From an uncultured Clostridia bacterium (GTDB lineage: Bacteria; Bacillota; Clostridia; Christensenellales; CASEPJ01), in the NCBI GenBank assembly GCA_949289715.1, contig CASEPJ010000006.1, forward strand, positions 1 through 16,799: DNA of 16,799 nucleotides, read 5' to 3'. The position numbers and the translations under genes are program-made. Positions 14,046-16,799 of the stretch are shown piece by piece. Under the pieces are notes generated by a model. That model made no database searches, was not told where the DNA came from, and saw only the letters and a list, made by a program, of their open reading frames with translations. Positions within the stretch are counted from its first letter, which is position 1. Each line of letters begins with the position of its first letter.

Positions 14046-15491
14046 TTAGCACTCTTTTATTATGTTTATATAAAATTCTACCGTTTTATAAATTGTAGTT
14101 AACGGTACCCTTTCGTTATTGCCATGAATCATTGCACGTTCATTTGACGTTAAAGCCATTGCCGAAAACCGATATACTTTATTTGATATTCTGTTAAAAT
14201 GTCTGGAATCGCTGCATGCAACCATAAGATAAGGCGATACAATAGCCTCGGGCCAAGTTAAAGCTATGGCGTTTTTTACTTTTGTCCAAGATTCGCAAGA
14301 AGTATCCGACACAATAGAGGGATTATTTCCGTAAACAACACTTATATTTATATCGGGATCGTCAACAACTTTTTTTAAATAATTAACGGCACTTTCCACC
14401 GTATGAGAACCGTTTAACCTTAAATTGGATACCATTTTAGCATAAGGAGGAAGTACATTGGAACCTTTTGAGCCTTCCATTTGAGTAAAAGCCACTGTAG
14501 TTCTCATCAACGCATTCAGTTCGCCCCCTCTCTTTTTACATATTTTATCGAGCAAACCTTTAAAACACCATAAATTAGCAAAAATCATTCTATAAACAAA
14601 AGTCGAATGTCTGCCCAAAATATCAAACATTTGCTCAACTGCCTTTGAAATTTCCATTTTAAAAGGTTTATTTTCCACTTTCACACAAGCAGCGGAAAGT
14701 TTGCCCACTGCCGTATGAGGAGGAGGTGCGCTGGCATGTCCCCCTTGAGAAACAATTTCATACTTAACGTCCAATGGACCTTTTTCGGCAATTCCCACAA
14801 GCGCACACGGAGATTTTACTCCCGGAAATACATTTTCAACAACGGCACCGCCCTCGTCTATAACAAGATTTGGTTTAATGCCTCTTTTTTCCAATTCATC
14901 CACAACCGAAGGTGCCCCGTAACCGGAAATTTCTTCGTCTCCGGCAAAAGAAAAATATATGTCGTTTTTGGGAACAAATCCTTCAAATATCAAATGCTCC
15001 GCAGCTTGCATAATGCCGTTTAGGGTGCCTTTCGTGTCAAGAGTGCCTCTTCCCCAAAGCTCTCCGTCCTTTATAAGAGCTTCAAAAGGCGGATTTTGCC
15101 AATTTTCTTCCACAACCGAAACTACGTCAAAATGCGCCATAAGTACAATGGGATTTTCAGAGTTTTCTCCTTTCCATCTATATAATATAGCACGGTCACC
15201 TATAAACTCTCTGCTGCAGACTTTATGCACATTAGGAAATAATTCTACCAAAAGATTTTTAAATTTGTCAAATTCCTTTTCATCTTCTTTTTCTTTCTCT
15301 CTGCTTGAAACGGTTTTGCATTTTATCATTTCCGCCAAAGTTTTAACGGCATAATCCTTGTCGAAATTAATTTGCCTGGGAACGGGTTTTTCTTCTTTAT
15401 AAGGTTTAAATAATACCGTTCTAATCAATATTACAGATATAAACGCAACAATAAATACCGCCGCTGCTAATAATAAATATATCCACCACAT
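14046..15491 (-). CDS. M20 family metallopeptidase, membrane-anchored (PM20D1/CPS1-like)
   Basis: A 481-residue zinc peptidase of the M20 family. The metal and catalytic residues are visible: AHFDVV (H120, D122), GRGTLDTKG (D152), AGDEEISG (E186, E187), IDEGGAV (D212) and MIHGNNERVP (H456). The dimerisation (lid) domain lies between, starting near VSQGGHASAPPPHTAVGK (248-265). An N-terminal transmembrane helix (about 3-25) would anchor it, with the catalytic part probably outside. Length and motifs fit the CPS1/PM20D1 group, which cleaves Gly-X dipeptides or condenses and hydrolyses N-acyl amino acids; the substrate here is unknown. AAAAGGAAG precedes the ATG. It lies 317 bp downstream of two membrane-protein genes on the same strand and may belong to the same process. 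Confidence 0.9.
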   Translation of the reverse strand: MWWIYLLLAAAVFIVAFISVILIRTVLFKPYKEEKPVPRQINFDKDYAVKTLAEMIKCKTVSSREKEKEDEKEFDKFKNLLVELFPNVHKVCSREFIGDRAILYRWKGENSENPIVLMAHFDVVSVVEENWQNPPFEALIKDGELWGRGTLDTKGTLNGIMQAAEHLIFEGFVPKNDIYFSFAGDEEISGYGAPSVVDELEKRGIKPNLVIDEGGAVVENVFPGVKSPCALVGIAEKGPLDVKYEIVSQGGHASAPPPHTAVGKLSAACVKVENKPFKMEISKAVEQMFDILGRHSTFVYRMIFANLWCFKGLLDKICKKRGGELNALMRTTVAFTQMEGSKGSNVLPPYAKMVSNLRLNGSHTVESAVNYLKKVVDDPDINISVVYGNNPSIVSDTSCESWTKVKNAIALTWPEAIVSPYLMVACSDSRHFNRISNKVYRFSAMALTSNERAMIHGNNERVPLTTIYKTVEFYINIIKEC

Positions 15492-15808
15492 AATATACTT
15501 CCTTTTAAAACTGTTTAAATATTGATAATGTTTTTTGCCCTTTTTATATTAACCGAAGAAACATAATTAAATTATTTAAATCAAACGATTTAAACGATGA
15601 TTTTAAAGGCTTTTAAATTTAAGGTTTATAAATTTATTATTTATTTAACCATAATCTCCGGCCTTCAAACTATACGTCAAATAAAAAACAATTACAAAAT
15701 TTTAAATTTTAATATGATTTTTGTTTAATATCAATTTAAAATTTTCTTTACATCAACCATAAATTTAGTCAATAAGTTCTATAAATAAATTTATTAAATA
15801 AAACTTAC
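15492..15808. other. Noncoding region upstream of the M20 peptidase gene
   Basis: About 317 bp, AT-rich, with the M20 ribosome binding site at its left end. It should hold the M20 promoter and the 3' end of the membrane-protein operon, but I could not single out a convincing promoter pair or a GC-containing terminator. A partial direct repeat (AACGATTTAAACGAT, near 15584-15598) is the only other pattern seen. Confidence 0.5.
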
Positions 15809-16558
15809 TTATTTATCGTTTTCTTCCGAATTTAATACATTATTATTATCGTTGTCCATAATTTCTTGCATTTCTTTTACTGCAGGATTTTCGAAATCCG
15901 CTTTCAAAAAACCTTTTTTATACATAATTCTAGCTGCAAATATAGCGATTATTGCACCCACGGGTACCATTATGCTAACCAAACTGCTGCCGACCAGCCC
16001 TGTGGAGAAAACTATTAACATAAATATAACGGGTGCCAATGCAATTTTCCAATTTTTAGAAATATAAACCACACCTAAACCTCCGAAAAGCGCAGGCAAA
16101 ATACTATCGAATGCGGGGGTTAGCGTTTCGTTTTCTAAAATTGGAGTTAACGGAATAATAGCAATTACCCCTATAACGATGATAATCGTAGTAACAATAC
16201 TTGAAACTGCAATGGAAATAGTGGAAATTATTTCTCCCTCTTCGGTATCTGGTTTAACGCCTGTTTGTTCCAAAGTATTTAATGCACAAGGCAATTTAAG
16301 ATTGCTAATGTTACCCGTTATAAAACTCAAATAAGCACCGCCTGCTCCCAACATAGGAACATATGTAAAAACTTCGATAATACCTACCGTCCAAAAAAGA
16401 GGCGCAACTCCTATAAATCCCCATAAAAGTCCGTTCCAGTCGGGTAAAACATTAAAAATTATACATAATGCGGCGGGAAACATCAACATTATCCCTGCGC
16501 CGATAAATCCCCAGACTTTTCCGTCATAATGAACTTGATCCAAATAACTTCTTTTCAT
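15809..16558 (-). CDS. Integral membrane protein of unknown function
   Basis: A 249-residue membrane protein that I do not recognise with certainty. Helices are predicted near 16-38, 43-66, 111-138, 152-166, 171-188 and 192-212. Between the second and third is a conserved-looking soluble loop containing GGAYLSFITGNISNLKLPCA (73-92), which would repay a family search, and an acidic stretch PDTEEGE (103-109). The C-terminal 35 residues are polar, rich in Asn, Asp and Glu, and probably cytoplasmic. The start is secure: GGGAGG with a 5-nt spacer. Only 10 nt separate it from the stop of the DUF5058-like gene upstream, so the two are one operon and may form a two-component membrane complex. A transporter is a reasonable inference, but no transport family signature is evident. 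Confidence 0.75.
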   Translation of the reverse strand: MKRSYLDQVHYDGKVWGFIGAGIMLMFPAALCIIFNVLPDWNGLLWGFIGVAPLFWTVGIIEVFTYVPMLGAGGAYLSFITGNISNLKLPCALNTLEQTGVKPDTEEGEIISTISIAVSSIVTTIIIVIGVIAIIPLTPILENETLTPAFDSILPALFGGLGVVYISKNWKIALAPVIFMLIVFSTGLVGSSLVSIMVPVGAIIAIFAARIMYKKGFLKADFENPAVKEMQEIMDNDNNNVLNSEENDK

Positions 16559-16568
16559 ATCAGCCTCC

Positions 16569-16799
16569 CTATACTATCCAAGAGGTCAAAGGAATGGCAG
16601 AAGCCATACCTATAATCATACTTATAGGCAAAGCATAATCACTTATCCACTTCCATTTCGTAATCTTCATTATAACGGCACAAAGCGCAATACATAAAGC
16701 CGAAATAATCATTACAAATACGGGAATCCAACCTTTTAAACCGGTAGTAACATCGGCAAACACAAGGCCTAAAAAGGCACTTATCATGCCCATAAACAA
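16569..16799 (-). CDS. DUF5058-like membrane protein (partial, N-terminus beyond right edge)
   Basis: The last 77 residues or so of a membrane protein that enters from the right edge; the TTG at the edge is probably an internal leucine, not a start. Three helices are visible (about 1-18, 22-45 and 55-75). The end KWKWISDYALPISMIIGM followed by a short hydrophobic tail resembles the C-terminus of DUF5058 proteins, clostridial membrane proteins of about 230-250 residues that are often found near M20 peptidases or amidohydrolases; I recall this from memory and could not check it. The stop is 10 nt before the next gene, whose ribosome binding site immediately follows the stop codon, so they are co-transcribed. 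No function is established. Confidence 0.55.
   Translation of the reverse strand: MFMGMISAFLGLVFADVTTGLKGWIPVFVMIISALCIALCAVIMKITKWKWISDYALPISMIIGMASAIPLTSWIV

Noticed and set aside
15584..15598. The direct repeat around AACGATTTAAACGAT as a regulator site
   Set aside because: It is too short and AT-rich to stand out, with no promoter placed beside it.

Overview
The window is a chromosomal stretch from a low-GC, endospore-forming Firmicute, most likely an uncultured member of class Clostridia. The base composition is strongly AT-rich. Shine-Dalgarno sites are AAAAGGAG-like, there are many intrinsic terminators, and the spore-maturation pair spmA-spmB is present. The DUF6062, PF06541-type, DUF5058-like and TatD-linked radical SAM families also point to Clostridia. 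This placement is inferred from gene content only; there is no rRNA. I see no tRNA or rRNA, insertion sequence, phage gene or CRISPR array.

Layout. (1) 1-586, minus: partial membrane-anchored SPOR-like protein with a GTG start, divergent from a DUF6062 gene (647-1315, plus). The DUF6062 terminator lies inside the 3' coding end of the next gene, a half-length TauE/SafE permease (1316-1723, minus). (2) rsmA (1958-2764, minus, probable TTG start), facing a very short plus-strand transcription unit (about 2819-2915) with a near-consensus promoter and its own terminator. (3) A tightly overlapping minus-strand operon metG-tatD-radical SAM (6483 down to 3129). (4) Divergent spmA-spmB (6695-7880, plus). 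(5) Minus-strand pgi followed by a two-gene ABC exporter (9916 down to 8073), whose promoter overlaps a 20-bp palindrome. (6) Plus-strand secreted protein (11471-11962) and a PH-like membrane protein (12152-12739), convergent with a PF06541-type membrane protein (12832-13506, minus). (7) A 540-bp AT-rich gap. (8) A minus-strand M20 metallopeptidase (14046-15491) downstream of two adjacent integral membrane proteins (15809-16558 and 16569 to the right edge), the latter resembling DUF5058.

How the genes fit together. Most recognisable genes are core: tRNA charging and translation (metG, rsmA), glycolysis (pgi), TatD hydrolase and sporulation (spmAB). Accessory interest lies in the membrane-protein/M20 cluster, the palindrome-controlled ABC exporter, the TatD-linked radical SAM enzyme and the tiny plus-strand transcript upstream of rsmA. 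Several likely starts are not the longest ones: rsmA, the TauE/SafE gene and the PH-like gene each have a good ribosome binding site in front of a later codon. I found no clear multi-gene system that I would call new; the M20/membrane-protein cluster is the nearest candidate.
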